This document shows, one piece after another, positions 25,431 through 35,032 of a stretch of DNA of 64,000 nt. Each line of letters opens with the position of its first letter. Position 1 is the first letter of the stretch. The notes beneath the pieces are model-generated. The model ran no database searches. It worked only from the letters and a program-made list of their open reading frames with translations, and was not told the DNA's origin. The DNA lies in NCBI GenBank assembly GCA_964603905.1, contig CAZRWH010000001.1, positions 1 to 64,000 on the forward strand. Direction: 5' to 3'. The translations under genes and the position numbers were made by a program. Source of the DNA: CAZRWH01 sp964603905 (GTDB lineage: Bacteria; Patescibacteriota; Gracilibacteria; UBA1369; UBA12470).

Positions 25431-26333
25431 ATGAAGAACCTAAATACAATGAATACTCTTCGAGCTGCTACAGTTGCTGTTATGGCGATGGCGTCTGGGA
25501 ATGCGGTTGCTGAGGATGGAGTTTCTGTTACACCGAGATCTATCCAGGAAGCTGGATGTGTGGTCCCTACTGGTATGAGTCTTCTTGATTTGAGAGATGG
25601 TGCTGCAGCTTTAGAGCAGTCTTTTGAACATGCTGTACACGTTTCTGCACAAGATCGCGATGAGGCTTATCGTCGTGCTGTTCTTGAGTTACAAGAGTCA
25701 AAAAAATCTTTAAGTGCAGATACTGGACGATTGATTACATCTCTTTCTGTTACTGCTGATTCTGCTCGTGAATTGCTTCGAGATATCCCTGCTAATGCCC
25801 AAGCAGATGCTTTTGAAGATACTGGTAAATACGGTCTTAGGCTTGCTGAGATTGAAAAATCTTATGGTGTAAAAAAGCAACAATTCTCTGGTTTGACAGA
25901 TAGGTATGACTCTTTTGAAGGTATTACTGATATCTCTGACGATGGTATTAAGCTTTATGATGTTGCTGTAGCTTTGAAAGCATGGGAAAAGTCTACAGGC
26001 ATTGACTGCCCTGATAAAGTTGTTGATGCGGTGATTGCTGCTGGAACTGTTACGATCCCTTCTTATGCTGATCCGAATGCTGTGATGCCTCTGTCTCAAG
26101 GTCTTGGTACGCGTGGAAGAGGTTCTGGTTATGGGCATCCTGACTTTTCGTCTAGGTCGGAACGAAACCCTGATGGGTCTGCATTGACTCATGAACAAAA
26201 GAGATTAAATGCTCTTTATGATTTTCTTGGCAAAGTTGAGAGGTTAGAATCTGATATTGCTAAATCTATTGAAGCTGCTGAGCAACTTCAAAAAGATGTT
26301 GATGCTTTTCAGCCACCAGCACAACGACAATAA
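25431..26333 (+). CDS. Secreted helical hypothetical protein
   Basis: 300 residues. An N-terminal signal peptide is likely (about 1-27, ending GNAVA-EDG). The mature protein is largely helical and acidic, with coiled-coil potential at about 75-130 and 255-295, and a Gly/Arg/Ser-rich stretch (GTRGRGSGYGHPDFSSRSER) near 225. A consensus promoter and a clear terminator frame it as a single-gene unit within the pyr cluster, so it is probably well expressed. Not recognised. Confidence 0.65.
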   Translation: MKNLNTMNTLRAATVAVMAMASGNAVAEDGVSVTPRSIQEAGCVVPTGMSLLDLRDGAAALEQSFEHAVHVSAQDRDEAYRRAVLELQESKKSLSADTGRLITSLSVTADSARELLRDIPANAQADAFEDTGKYGLRLAEIEKSYGVKKQQFSGLTDRYDSFEGITDISDDGIKLYDVAVALKAWEKSTGIDCPDKVVDAVIAAGTVTIPSYADPNAVMPLSQGLGTRGRGSGYGHPDFSSRSERNPDGSALTHEQKRLNALYDFLGKVERLESDIAKSIEAAEQLQKDVDAFQPPAQRQ

Positions 26334-26350
26334 TTTTTATTGAAAATTTC

Positions 26351-26388
26351 AAAAGGGAGAGCGATTAATTTCGTCTCTCCTTTTTTTT
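26351..26388 (+). terminator. Rho-independent terminator
   Basis: GGAGAG, a short stem extension with one bulge, CTCTCC, then eight T residues. It lies just after the secreted protein gene and before pyrE. Confidence 0.9.
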
Positions 26389-26428
26389 GTGTCATAATGC
26401 GCGCGACAAATTTTTAATCTAAATCTCG

Positions 26429-27067
26429 ATGAACGAAGTATCAAAACAAGTTGCCGGAGCACTTCTCGATGCAGGTGCTGTAAAAGTTAGTATGGATCCG
26501 CCTTTTCAATGGGTTTCAGGTATAAAATCACCTGTTTATTGTGATAATCGAATGATGATTTCGCACGTTCAAGGACGTCAATTGATTGTTGATGCTTTTA
26601 AGAAAATTGTTGAAGAACAAAACCCTGATTACATCGGAGGAACTGCAACTGCTGCGATTCCTTGGGCCGCTTTTATTGCGCAAGAACTTGATTTGCCGAT
26701 GATTTATATCCGTCCAGCGAAGAAGGAGCATGGTGCTGGCAAGCAAATCGAAGGGGATCTTAAGGCAGGTAGCAAAGTTCTTATTGTTGAAGACCTAATC
26801 TCGACTGGTGGAAGTAGCGTGAAAGCTGCAGAAGCTGTTCGTGAAGAAGGAGGATGTGAAGTGACAGATATTCTTGCAATTGTAACCTGGGAGATTCCGA
26901 AAGCGATTGCTAGGTTCGAAGATGCGAATATTAATTTAACGACGCTTACTGGATTTACAGATTTGATTGGTTTGGCTGCAGAGAGAGGTTACGTGACGGA
27001 TTCACAGGCTGATATGATTTATAAGTTTAAGGAGGATCCTGCGGGGTGGTGGGAGTTAGTAGGTTAG
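26429..27067 (+). CDS. pyrE: Orotate phosphoribosyltransferase
   Basis: 212 residues. The PRPP-binding loop VLIVEDLISTGGSS is intact (about 117-130), and an N-terminal FQWVSGIKSPVYCDNR region binds substrate. It converts orotate and PRPP to OMP. A -10-like CATAAT precedes it at about 26393. Its length is normal. Confidence 0.96.
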   Translation: MNEVSKQVAGALLDAGAVKVSMDPPFQWVSGIKSPVYCDNRMMISHVQGRQLIVDAFKKIVEEQNPDYIGGTATAAIPWAAFIAQELDLPMIYIRPAKKEHGAGKQIEGDLKAGSKVLIVEDLISTGGSSVKAAEAVREEGGCEVTDILAIVTWEIPKAIARFEDANINLTTLTGFTDLIGLAAERGYVTDSQADMIYKFKEDPAGWWELVG

Positions 27068-27087
27068 CTGGGGAGTAGGCTAGTAGG

Positions 27088-27465
27088 TTAGCTGTTTTTG
27101 CCGTATCGTATTTTCTTTTGCTGGGATATTAGGCTGTTGAGCATTTTCATTACTTCATCTAATAGTTTGTCTACTTTTATGTAGTCTAGGTGTTGTGTTT
27201 TTCGGAGTTCTTTGGAGATGGTTATTTGTGTTTCTAATTCACCTCCTGATCCATAAGAATAAAGCAAGAAACGTATGAAGTTGCCAGTTGATAAAAGCAT
27301 TCGACCTTCTGCGATATTTGAAGCAATTGAAACTGAAGCTCTGCGCATTTGCGATGTTAATCCGTAGACCTCTTCTTTTGGGTAATGTTCTGTAAGTTGA
27401 TATACAGCTTTGACTAATTGCAAAGATTTTTTCCAAACCAATAAGTTTTTATAAGTATGCATCAT
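27088..27465 (-). CDS. Four-helix bundle protein (23S rRNA-IVP family)
   Basis: 125 residues. LLVWKKSLQLVKAVYQLTEHYPKEE, GLTSQMRRASVSIASNIAEG and GSGGELETQI are the hallmarks of the small four-helix bundle family first seen in 23S rRNA intervening sequences. The cellular role is unknown. It stands on the opposite strand between pyrE and pyrF and may be an insertion into the cluster. Confidence 0.92.
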   Translation of the reverse strand: MMHTYKNLLVWKKSLQLVKAVYQLTEHYPKEEVYGLTSQMRRASVSIASNIAEGRMLLSTGNFIRFLLYSYGSGGELETQITISKELRKTQHLDYIKVDKLLDEVMKMLNSLISQQKKIRYGKNS

Positions 27466-27576
27466 ATCGAGAAACTACCACATTGATGTTAAATTTTTGT
27501 TAAATCTTATGTATACTCCCGTCGAGACATAATCTACTTCCCAGCTAAAATACTAATCTACTAATTAATTTAAAAA

Positions 27577-28506
27577 ATGAACTTCGCAGACAAGCTAAAT
27601 GCAGCAATCAAAAAGACTAAGGCTCCGATTTGTGTTGGTTTAGATCCAAGACTTGATCAGATCCCAGCTCAAATTATTACCAAAGCGATAGACGAAAAAG
27701 ATCGAACACCAGAAGGCGCGGCTCACGCTTTTTTGGAGTTCAATAAAGGGATTATTGATGCGGTTTGTGATTTGGTGCCGGCTGTGAAACCTCAGATTGC
27801 TTTTTATGAGCAGTATGGCTGGGCAGGATTCAAAGCTTACGAGGAAACTTGTGCATATGCTCGTGAAAAAGGGTTGCTTGTTATTGCTGATGCGAAACGG
27901 AACGATATTGGTTCTACTGCGGCAGGTTATTCTGGTGCTTTTCTTGGAGAGGTTGATCTTTTTGGAGCGAAAGAGAAGGCTCTTGATGCGGACGCTTTGA
28001 CTGTGAATGCGTACCTTGGATGGGATGGTATTAAACCTTTTGTGGAAGCTTGTGATAAACATGATAAAGGACTTTTTGTTCTAGTAAAAACTTCTAATCC
28101 TTCTTCTGGAGATTTGCAGGATCGTGATTTTTCGGATGGGATGAAGGCTTATGAATTGATGGCTCATTATGTTGAGTCTTGGGGGTCTGATTTGATTGGC
28201 GAGACTGGTTACTCAAGCATAGGTGCAGTTGTAGGGGCAACTTATCCAGCACAGGCTAAAGTTCTTCGCAAAATGATGCCTAATTCGATCTTCCTAGTAC
28301 CTGGTTATGGTGCTCAAGGTGGTGGTGCTGAAGATGTTAAGCCTTGCTTCAATGACGATGGTCTTGGGGCTATCGTTAACTCGAGCCGAGGTATTATTTT
28401 TGCTTATGAAAAGAGTGAAAATTTCAAAGCAGAAAGTTACGATGAGGCTGCTAGAGTTGCTACTTTGGAAATGATCGCAGACCTTAAATCTGCTGGCCTT
28501 GCTTAA
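27577..28506 (+). CDS. pyrF: Orotidine 5'-phosphate decarboxylase (type 2, long form)
   Basis: 309 residues. The catalytic D-x-K-x-x-D is D105-K107-D110 in IADAKRNDIGS. GLDPRLDQIP at the N-terminus and VPGYGAQGGGAED at the phosphate site mark the long bacterial form. It makes UMP, completing the pathway. TTGATG and TATGTAT elements upstream are only weakly promoter-like. Confidence 0.96.
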   Translation: MNFADKLNAAIKKTKAPICVGLDPRLDQIPAQIITKAIDEKDRTPEGAAHAFLEFNKGIIDAVCDLVPAVKPQIAFYEQYGWAGFKAYEETCAYAREKGLLVIADAKRNDIGSTAAGYSGAFLGEVDLFGAKEKALDADALTVNAYLGWDGIKPFVEACDKHDKGLFVLVKTSNPSSGDLQDRDFSDGMKAYELMAHYVESWGSDLIGETGYSSIGAVVGATYPAQAKVLRKMMPNSIFLVPGYGAQGGGAEDVKPCFNDDGLGAIVNSSRGIIFAYEKSENFKAESYDEAARVATLEMIADLKSAGLA

Positions 28507-28634
28507 AAAGCTTGCCATATTCCAAAAACGGGCCCCTGCTCGACATCGTTGGTTTTTCCTTTGTTAAAGCGGTTATTTGCGCTTTGGAGTGTTGTTTTGG
28601 TGTGGGATTAAGTGTTTTACAGGAATGAGGGGGG

Positions 28635-28663
28635 TTAACATGGAGGCTTTTTTCAGGTATAAT
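28635..28663 (+). promoter_or_regulatory. Promoter of the surface-protein operon
   Basis: TTAACA, a 17-bp spacer and TATAAT, 27 bp before ATG 28690. Confidence 0.8.
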
Positions 28664-28689
28664 CATTAGATTTAAAAGCTAAGTCGAAC

Positions 28690-30513
28690 ATGTTCAATCT
28701 TCTTAACAACCTGGCGGAGAGGCTAAACATCAGGGTTTCTGTTATTGTTTTGGTTGTTCTTTTGTTTTCTGTTTCTACTTTGCAGACGGTTGTTACAAAT
28801 GGCGGATGTGCAGGGGATTGTTCAACTACGACAAGCGTAACTTTGACTACAGACTCTACGGCACCTAATCTTCAGTTGGTTAATCCTCCAAGTGGTGCTT
28901 TGTGTGCTTCTACTTTTGAAATGGAAATTCTTTGTGAACGTCTCGCAACTGTTTATGTTAATGGTGCCAACATTGGTACTGTTCCTGGAGATGATGGGCT
29001 TATCAATCATACTGTTAGTCTTAATTATGGGATTAATTCTTTTTTGATTTACGCAATAGACTACTGGGGGAATCAAACTTCTGATTTGAATGTGTCTATT
29101 ACTCGAAGATCTGATTGTGGTGATGGTGGTCCTGGAGGGGGAGGTGATGAGGGTCCTTATGGTGGAGGTGTGCCTGATCCTGGAGATGACCCTGACGATG
29201 ATGACGACGATGATCCAGAGGAAGATCCTGCGGAAGAAGATGATGATGACGAGCCTTCTTCAGATCCTGAAGAAGAGGAGGAAGAGTTGCCAGGGGACGA
29301 GCCTTCTTTAGATCCTGAAAAAGAAGATGAAGTTGTTGAAGAGGTACAAGAAGAAGAGCCTGAAGTCGAGGTAGCTGATGAAGACCTTTATTCTTATTGG
29401 ATTCCGTATTATCCAGAGGGCGAGCCTTTTGTTTATCATGATGCAGCTTCAACATGTACTGCGGGTTGTTTGGAGGCTTTGCAAGATTTGAAGCCAAAAG
29501 CTTATTTACAAGATTCTGACGATGATGGTATCTCAGATGCTTATGAGATGTTCTTGAGTTGTGGGGAGGATCTGGATGATATATCGGTTTCTGATAATGA
29601 ACTTGGTTCTTGTAGTTATATTACCTATACGGACTCGGATGTTTATGTGCGCGGACAGGCTTTGGATGAAACAACTAAGGTTGAATTTTATTTAAGTGAC
29701 GATAATGGTGGATACGAATATCTTTCATCTGTTGTCCCTAATGAAAATGGCGAATTTTTCTTTAAACACCCTGCGTGGGTTGATGGAGTCTATGAGCTTG
29801 TAGCTCGAGAATATGACGAACAAAAGTTGTTGCGTGAATATGGGCATTCAATTCGTGTTGATATAGATGAAGATGTTTATTTGGATGTTGATAATCTCCA
29901 ATACGGAAAAGGGGATAATACAATTCCTATGCCACTTTTAGTTCAGACAAATGTTTTAGGAGCGGCAACACAACTCGTTTATCAAAACAATGCTAAGACA
30001 TATATGATTGGAGAGACAGTTCCTATGTCTGAAGTTGTTGTTGTATGGGATGAAGAGTCTGCTTTGATTAGCAGTGGCATTTCTGATGCTGATACTGGGC
30101 GTTTCAAAGTTGAGACACCTTCTACCTTGCCGATTGGTTTTTATAATTCATATGTTTACAGTATTGATTTGAGTAATTGGTTTATGAGTAGCTTGGCGAC
30201 AGTTCAGTTTGAGATAACAATTGTGGATAAAATAATTGGATTCTTTGTTGCTACTCAGCTTCTTTGTATTATTCAATGGATTCTTTATATTATCTTGGCT
30301 GTGTTGTTGCTTATTGAAAAAAACACAGAGCACAGGAGGCGGAAGTATACTATTGGTATTTTGACGCTGTTCTTTGTGGCATGGATTTTTTGGCCTGGAT
30401 TATGGATTTGTAAGTATAGTTTGTGGCCGGTTGTTTTGGTTTTGGTTTTGTTAATTCTGAAATTTATTTATAAAAAACTTTTTAAGAAAGACCTGGATGA
30501 TAAAAACAATTAA
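28690..30513 (+). CDS. Surface protein: N-terminal anchor, Ig-like domains, D/E-rich linker, C-terminal membrane helices
   Basis: 607 residues. A hydrophobic segment lies at about 14-35. An Ig-like domain (about 54-137, with a cysteine pair) precedes a Gly-rich, then almost purely Asp/Glu, linker (about 140-231). A calcium-loop-like DSDDDGISDAYE (about 276-287) resembles thrombospondin type 3 repeats. A second Ig-like domain (about 300-400) and a beta region follow. Three membrane helices (about 512-545, 553-576 and 577-597) end in a basic tail. It overlaps the next gene by 17 bp. It is likely a cell-surface scaffold. No function was recognised. Confidence 0.75.
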   Translation: MFNLLNNLAERLNIRVSVIVLVVLLFSVSTLQTVVTNGGCAGDCSTTTSVTLTTDSTAPNLQLVNPPSGALCASTFEMEILCERLATVYVNGANIGTVPGDDGLINHTVSLNYGINSFLIYAIDYWGNQTSDLNVSITRRSDCGDGGPGGGGDEGPYGGGVPDPGDDPDDDDDDDPEEDPAEEDDDDEPSSDPEEEEEELPGDEPSLDPEKEDEVVEEVQEEEPEVEVADEDLYSYWIPYYPEGEPFVYHDAASTCTAGCLEALQDLKPKAYLQDSDDDGISDAYEMFLSCGEDLDDISVSDNELGSCSYITYTDSDVYVRGQALDETTKVEFYLSDDNGGYEYLSSVVPNENGEFFFKHPAWVDGVYELVAREYDEQKLLREYGHSIRVDIDEDVYLDVDNLQYGKGDNTIPMPLLVQTNVLGAATQLVYQNNAKTYMIGETVPMSEVVVVWDEESALISSGISDADTGRFKVETPSTLPIGFYNSYVYSIDLSNWFMSSLATVQFEITIVDKIIGFFVATQLLCIIQWILYIILAVLLLIEKNTEHRRRKYTIGILTLFFVAWIFWPGLWICKYSLWPVVLVLVLLILKFIYKKLFKKDLDDKNN

Positions 30514-33500
30514 GAAAAACTTGGCGGTCTTGATGGTGCTATCCCTTGTTGTGATAGGAAGCTGTATTGTGCTTGCGAAAGGTAATGATGGTCTTAATAT
30601 CGGTTTCGATGATTTGGATGATTTGGCTGAAGTTCAAGTGATTGTTCATAGTGGTTCTCAAGATCGTGTTTATGTTCGTGATGCTGTGTCTGTGACAAAC
30701 CCTATTGTTTTTGATGGTTTTGATTCATTGAACAGGTTGCCGTATTTGATCGAAGCTAATCTGTACGATTTCGATCATAATATAATTGGTTCTCATGAGA
30801 AGGTTGTAATTCCACTGAGCGAGGTCGCTATTGTGGTTGGGATTTTGATGGTGATTTTGGGGTTTGTTGCTTGTAAAGTTTGTAAATTAAGAATGTACTA
30901 TGCTTTTATTTCGGGTCTTTTGGTTGTTTTTGCTGGTGTATTCCTGGTTGTGCCTGGAATTGATATCGAAGGGACAAATTATTCGGCCAATATCTCTGAT
31001 TTATTGTTTATAGATGTTGTTGATGTTGAAGGTTCTATTAAAGACCTAGAATCAGAGGAAGTTGTTGCCGATGTTGAAGTAGAAGCTGTTATTGAGGAAG
31101 TTCAGGAGGAAGAAGTTATCGAAGAAGAAGTAGTTGAAGAGGTGGTAGAGGATGTCGAAGTTTTGGATGTTCCTATAGCAGAAATAATTGAGGAAGAGAA
31201 AGAAGAGGTGATTGAAGTTGTGGATCTTGAAGAGGAAGAAGAACTTGAAGAAGAGGTGGTAGATGAAGATGAAGTTGTTTTAGAGGAAGAAGAGGTCGTG
31301 ATTGAAGAAATTGAAGACGAAAAGAAAGAAGAGGAAGAAGAGGTGTTTGAGGCAAAGCTGTATGATGCTGTTGATATTGATGTGGATTCAGAAAGTCAGG
31401 CTGTGGTTGTTGCATTTACTGACGAGCAGATTGATGAGCTTTATGACTTTGAAAAATGGGTTCCTGTATTAGAGTCGTTGGAGGATATGACGTGTTTATC
31501 TGCTTTGGATGATGCTTATGATCGTCGTGTTGCTTCAATTTTTGCTGGTGTAGAGGAGGAAACGGAGGAAGCCGTGGAGGAAGAAAATGAGGAAGAAGAG
31601 ATTGAGGTTGAGGAAGTTGAAGACGAGGAACAGGAGATCGAAGAAGAAGAGGTTGAAGAGGAAGAAGAGATAGATTCTGACGTGAATTTTGAATTATGGA
31701 TTCAGTGGCTTGAAGATGAAGAGGCTTGGTATACTTGGGATGATGAAGATGAGAGTTGGTATAAGTGGATTTATAATGAAGAGGTTTGGAATAGATGGAA
31801 TGTAGAGGAAGAGTCTTGGGATGTTTGGAATTCTGAGCTTTTGGAATGGATTGTTATTGAAGAGGAAGACGAACTTGAAGAAGAGGTGGCCGAGGAAGAA
31901 GAGGTTGTGATTGAAGAAATTGAAGAGGAGGAAGAAGAGGACACTCCTCAATGGCATGAATGGACTGGTGGAGGATGGGATTCTTGGCAGGAGTTGATGA
32001 CAGAGGAAAAAGAGGAATTGAAAGAAGAATTGGATGAAGACGAACAAGATGAGGAAGACGAGATCGAGGACAAAAAAACATGGTATAGATGGGGCGATCA
32101 TGAAAGTTGGTCGTCATGGATTGAGCAAGAGGTTGAAGACGAGGAAGAGGAGGAGTCAAAACAATGGCATGAATGGCTAGAAGCGAAAAATGATTTAGAA
32201 GGAGATGCTGAAGAAGACGAGGAAGAGGAGGAAGAAGAGGCTATTAGGTCTTGGTATAAATGGGATGGTTCTGAGGATGCATGGTTTAGATGGAACGTTG
32301 AAGATGAGAAATGGGAGGAGATTGAAATTGAAGATACAAATAGTATTGCCTATAAGTTAAAGAATAAGTTCTCTGCATGGGGGCAGGCTTCATTGTCCCA
32401 GTTTGACTTTAAAGGTATTAAGGACAGTGTCTTGCATCTTTGGGATGCGTCTCAGGGGTCGGTTAGTCTTTTTGATTTCGATCTTTTGGCTGCTAGAGTT
32501 CCTTTGGAGGCAGAATTGTTTAAGAAAAATAAGGACAAAAACAAGGCAATGAATTATTTGTCGCCATGGGCTTATTCTGGTGATGATGAGGATGAAGATG
32601 ATAATGATGATGACGACGATCGTGATGACGAGGAAGAAGAGAGTGAGGAGGATGAGGTTGAAGAAGTTGAAGACGAAGAACAAGAGATCGAAGAAGAGAA
32701 TGAGGCTGATGAGGAGGCTGTTGTTGAGACGGAAGAATCAGATGAACTAAATGAAACTGAGGAAGAGGTTGTTGTTACTGAGGAGAAGGACGACGATAAG
32801 CAGGATGAGGATGAAGAAGAAAAAGAAGACGAATTGGTATTGCCGATTGTATCGATTTTTGAGCCTGAGAGTTGGGTAGTTGGCAATCTTGAATCGTTTG
32901 AGGATCTTGACTCTTCGTTTGGTGTTCTTGATGACATGGATAAATGTATTTCTATATTCTCTTATATTTCTGAAGGGGAATACGAGGAGTTTTTGGAGAG
33001 TTGGCTTGATTCTAAGTTGTCGGCTGCTAGAGCTATTGCTGAAGAGGAAACTTCCAAAGCACAAGAAAAGAAGATCTTGGTTAGAAGTGTGGATGATATT
33101 GTTGTAGAGAACGTTGTTATTACTCCTAATAACCCTAATTTAGATTCGACTTTGGCGCTGGATTACATTGTGACAAACGTTGATAGTCACCCTGGTCTTT
33201 CGTTTGACTACACTTGGCAGCGAAAGAATAATTCTGGTCAATACTATGAGATGGCATATGTTAAGAGCTCTGAAATTAAGCAGGATTTGATGAAGCCTAA
33301 ATTCAAAAATATTCCTTATGGTTATGATGTGAAACGATACGAGCTTGGTTTCGATTTTGAATTTTATGGAGATGTTTATAATTCAATATATATATCCCCT
33401 GAAGGCTATGCTAGTTTCCATGACTTGTCTTCTGTTTTGGACTTTGAAGAAGGGCAACAATCGGTTATTGCTCCTTGGATGCCTGTTGATAGTTCTAAGA

Positions 33501-34396
33501 TAGATTTTGATAAATCTTACTACCAAGTTAAATTGTCTGACGATGAGGATGGCAACCAGGCTTTGGTTTATTGGTCTATAGCATTGCTTGATGAGAAAAA
33601 AGAGATTGAGGTATATCTTTATTTGCTTGAAGACGAAAACTTGATGATTTTTGAATATGACACTCTTCCTGACTCTCTTGATAGCAAGGACATTTACTCA
33701 GGTGTTCAGGATTATGGTAAAAAGCTTGCTGTAGGTGATGATGTCGAGATCTCCTATTTAGGGGTTTTCTCCAAAAAGAAATCTGTTGTTATTACTCCTT
33801 ATTCTCGATTTGACGATATTGTTGGTGAAAGAGGGCCGACTCTTAATCAGTCTCTTCAGGACGGTTACACTTATAGATTAAAAGTTGTTCCTTATCTTAA
33901 TAATTTCTACGGAGAGGAAGGGTATTCGCGAGAGGTTACTGTTGTTGATTATGGTGGTGATGTTGATAATGAGTCTTGCAGTGGGTATACCAATGTTTGG
34001 TATTTCTTAGGGCCGGCTAGTTTTCATACTTATCCTGATGATGTTCCTGTTGTTTCCAAGGAGTCAGATCAGATGTTGCATATGGATTTAATTGAATACT
34101 TTGGCGAAGAAGAACTAAAAAATATGTCTAGTCTTTATCTTAGGATAGATTCATTTGATTCTCGTGACGGTGGTTATTCTTTGGATTCGTCGGCTTTTTA
34201 TTTGGAAGTTGCTGGTGTTGTCGAGTCTCCTGATGTTTACCATGGCGTTAAGTATTATGAGATTGATTTAACACCATATTCGGTTTATGGATTGCCTTTG
34301 CCGACTATGGAGGTGTTTATGACTTTGCCGGCGGATGCTCCTTCGGGGGTCTATGACTTCTATGCTTATAGTAATATTTATTATATTGAGGAATGA
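30497..34396 (+). CDS. Giant hyperacidic Trp-repeat surface protein with nidogen-like domain
   Basis: 1299 residues. A signal-anchor segment (about 8-27) is followed by a small domain and two membrane helices (about 108-128 and 133-152). A very long Glu/Asp/Val region then starts near 175. At about 395-610 the acidic chain is studded with Trp motifs: WYTWDDEDESWYKW, VWNRWNVEEESWDVWN, QWHEW, WYRWGDHESWSSW, QWHEW, WYKWDGSEDAWFRWN. Another acidic block lies near 690-780. Residues about 935-1090 resemble a nidogen-type extracellular domain (GFDFEFYGDVYNSIYISPEG), and a beta-sandwich-like end follows. Translation is coupled to the upstream gene by overlap. Confidence 0.75.
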   Translation: MIKTIKKNLAVLMVLSLVVIGSCIVLAKGNDGLNIGFDDLDDLAEVQVIVHSGSQDRVYVRDAVSVTNPIVFDGFDSLNRLPYLIEANLYDFDHNIIGSHEKVVIPLSEVAIVVGILMVILGFVACKVCKLRMYYAFISGLLVVFAGVFLVVPGIDIEGTNYSANISDLLFIDVVDVEGSIKDLESEEVVADVEVEAVIEEVQEEEVIEEEVVEEVVEDVEVLDVPIAEIIEEEKEEVIEVVDLEEEEELEEEVVDEDEVVLEEEEVVIEEIEDEKKEEEEEVFEAKLYDAVDIDVDSESQAVVVAFTDEQIDELYDFEKWVPVLESLEDMTCLSALDDAYDRRVASIFAGVEEETEEAVEEENEEEEIEVEEVEDEEQEIEEEEVEEEEEIDSDVNFELWIQWLEDEEAWYTWDDEDESWYKWIYNEEVWNRWNVEEESWDVWNSELLEWIVIEEEDELEEEVAEEEEVVIEEIEEEEEEDTPQWHEWTGGGWDSWQELMTEEKEELKEELDEDEQDEEDEIEDKKTWYRWGDHESWSSWIEQEVEDEEEEESKQWHEWLEAKNDLEGDAEEDEEEEEEEAIRSWYKWDGSEDAWFRWNVEDEKWEEIEIEDTNSIAYKLKNKFSAWGQASLSQFDFKGIKDSVLHLWDASQGSVSLFDFDLLAARVPLEAELFKKNKDKNKAMNYLSPWAYSGDDEDEDDNDDDDDRDDEEEESEEDEVEEVEDEEQEIEEENEADEEAVVETEESDELNETEEEVVVTEEKDDDKQDEDEEEKEDELVLPIVSIFEPESWVVGNLESFEDLDSSFGVLDDMDKCISIFSYISEGEYEEFLESWLDSKLSAARAIAEEETSKAQEKKILVRSVDDIVVENVVITPNNPNLDSTLALDYIVTNVDSHPGLSFDYTWQRKNNSGQYYEMAYVKSSEIKQDLMKPKFKNIPYGYDVKRYELGFDFEFYGDVYNSIYISPEGYASFHDLSSVLDFEEGQQSVIAPWMPVDSSKIDFDKSYYQVKLSDDEDGNQALVYWSIALLDEKKEIEVYLYLLEDENLMIFEYDTLPDSLDSKDIYSGVQDYGKKLAVGDDVEISYLGVFSKKKSVVITPYSRFDDIVGERGPTLNQSLQDGYTYRLKVVPYLNNFYGEEGYSREVTVVDYGGDVDNESCSGYTNVWYFLGPASFHTYPDDVPVVSKESDQMLHMDLIEYFGEEELKNMSSLYLRIDSFDSRDGGYSLDSSAFYLEVAGVVESPDVYHGVKYYEIDLTPYSVYGLPLPTMEVFMTLPADAPSGVYDFYAYSNIYYIEE

Positions 34397-34974
34397 TTAT
34401 AAAAAAATTACAATTTGGTGTGTCTTTGATTGCGGCGAGTATTATTCTAATTATTGTGTTGTCTTCTGTGGCTACGGCGGGCACCTGTGTTGGGGCAGGG
34501 TATTTGATGATTACTTCTTCTCCTTCTGTTGAGAATTTCGATGAAAGTTTATCAACTTCTGCTGCTGACGTGATTATTGAGCACGTGTTCACAAGTCCTA
34601 TTGAGGTTGAGGATTCGCGTGCTGAAACTCTTGGATTTGTATTGAGTATGCATGCTACAGATTTTCAGGATATTTCTGGAGAGACTAATGACACGATTAC
34701 GGTTGATAATTTATATGTTATGACGGATTCCGATAATATCCTTGAATATGATGACCCTTGTGATGACGGGACGGGTATATCTTTGTCTTGTAGTACTTAT
34801 ACTGCGTTTAGCGATTCTAATCAGGATGGCCTTTCGGATGACTTAGTCATTTTGGAAGGGGATGTAAGGGCGCGCGTTGGGTATTACACTATTTATCCTA
34901 AAATCAAATTGGTTGTGCCTGGTGGGACATTAAGTGGGACTTTTAGTACGACTTTGACTTATACTCTTATGTAA
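34393..34974 (+). CDS. WxL-like secreted surface protein
   Basis: 193 residues. A hydrophobic signal segment (about 9-29) leads to a beta-rich domain ending KLVVPGGTLSGTFSTTLTYTLM. This ending parallels DLEITIPGGTQAGTYQNTLTFTL in the gene at 37994-38581 and recalls the C-terminal end of WxL domains (AGTY-x2-TLT-x-TL). One DSNQDGLSDD calcium-loop-like motif is present. The start overlaps the upstream stop (ATGA). True W-x-L motifs are not evident, so the family call is tentative. Confidence 0.65.
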   Translation: MIIKKLQFGVSLIAASIILIIVLSSVATAGTCVGAGYLMITSSPSVENFDESLSTSAADVIIEHVFTSPIEVEDSRAETLGFVLSMHATDFQDISGETNDTITVDNLYVMTDSDNILEYDDPCDDGTGISLSCSTYTAFSDSNQDGLSDDLVILEGDVRARVGYYTIYPKIKLVVPGGTLSGTFSTTLTYTLM

Positions 34975-34975
34975 A

Positions 34976-35011
34976 AAAAGAGCCATCACTACAATTCATG
35001 ATGACTCTTTT
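34976..35011. terminator. Bidirectional terminator between convergent surface operons
   Basis: AAAAGAG-C-CATCA, a short loop, TGATG-A-CTCTTTT. It has T-runs in both orientations and lies directly after the plus-strand stop and before the minus-strand stop. Confidence 0.85.
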
Positions 35012-35032
35012 AAATGTTGTAAATGTATTTCC

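Noticed and set aside
29099..29497. Minus-strand Leu/His-rich ORF
   Set aside because: Shadow of the Asp/Glu linker of the plus-strand 607-residue protein.
32572..32937. Minus-strand Ser-rich ORF
   Set aside because: Shadow of the GAA/GAT-rich acidic region of the plus-strand giant protein. Such codons read as Ser/Phe/Leu on the other strand.
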